Source: JAYVJM01 sp043769275 (GTDB lineage Bacteria; Pseudomonadota; Gammaproteobacteria; Pseudomonadales; UBA7239). Taken from it: DNA of 15,593 bases. The stretch spans positions 1 to 15,593 of the forward strand of contig JAYVJM010000052.1 of assembly GCA_043769275.1 (NCBI GenBank), written 5' to 3'. Shown here in pieces: positions 15,449-15,593 of this stretch. The notes beneath the pieces were generated by a model, which was given only the letters and a program-made list of their open reading frames with translations, was not told the origin of the DNA and did no database searches. A program made the position numbers and the translations under genes. Within the stretch, counting starts at the first letter, position 1. The number at the start of each line of letters is the position of its first letter.

Positions 15449-15593
15449 TTAATTACACAAACAAATAGACGAAACAATCATTTCACCCAAGGTCATATTT
15501 GCGTGGTTTCTCCAAAAACGCTTGAGATTAGCCCAGAGTTTTTCAATAGGATTAAGAGGCGGAGAATAGGGTGGCAGAAACAGTAACTGGCAT
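15449..15593 (-). mobile_element. IS630-family transposase, C-terminal part (cut by window end)
   Basis: On the minus strand the frame from 15592 down to a TAA at 15451-15449 encodes the last 47 residues of an IS630-type DDE transposase. The diagnostic segment is LPPYSPPLNPIEKLWANLKR, which contains the third catalytic acidic residue (Glu in NPIE). The rest of the gene lies beyond the right edge, so intactness is unknown. The element sits just after mshL, where the pilus operon would be expected to go on. Confidence 0.88.

Overview
The window looks like a piece of a gammaproteobacterial chromosome, probably from an environmental or aquatic species. Three things support this: a dsbB-rsd pair in the arrangement I recall for Pseudomonas dsbH-algQ, a recN gene preceded by a LexA-type box, and the first half of an MSHA-type (mannose-sensitive haemagglutinin) type IV pilus operon in the order known from Vibrio and relatives. 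I cannot name the species from sequence alone.

Layout. (1) 1-926: remains of a multi-pass membrane protein gene resembling GT87/DUF2029 glycosyltransferases, broken by in-frame stops, then a short non-coding stretch. (2) 927-7259, all on the minus strand and read from right to left: dsbB (disulfide bond formation), rsd/algQ (sigma-70 sequestration), an outer membrane beta-barrel protein, a periplasmic metal-binding protein, an ABC-3 metal permease, and recN (recombination repair). The barrel, binding protein and permease look like one metal (probably zinc) import route from outer membrane to cytoplasm, but no ATPase gene is present. A perfect 14-bp palindrome lies just before the barrel gene, a REP-like hairpin lies between barrel and binding protein, and a LexA-like box overlapping a -10 element precedes recN. 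(3) 7260-7481: a divergent intergenic region with a perfect tandem 18-bp duplication in the dsbB leader. (4) 7482-10670, plus strand: a large secreted M4 (thermolysin/vibriolysin-type) metalloprotease whose C-terminal half holds calcium-binding type 3 repeats followed by a FG-GAP beta-propeller. (5) 10831-15271, plus strand: mshI, a PilN-like gene, mshJ, mshK and mshL, each overlapping the next by a few bases. They encode the inner membrane alignment complex and the outer membrane secretin of a type IV pilus. (6) 15272-15593: a non-coding stretch, then the 3' end of an IS630-family transposase on the minus strand, where mshM would normally be expected.

Main points for follow-up: the protease/beta-propeller fusion immediately upstream of the pilus assembly genes, the metal uptake operon with a dedicated outer membrane barrel but no ATPase, and the interruption of the msh gene order by an insertion sequence after mshL.
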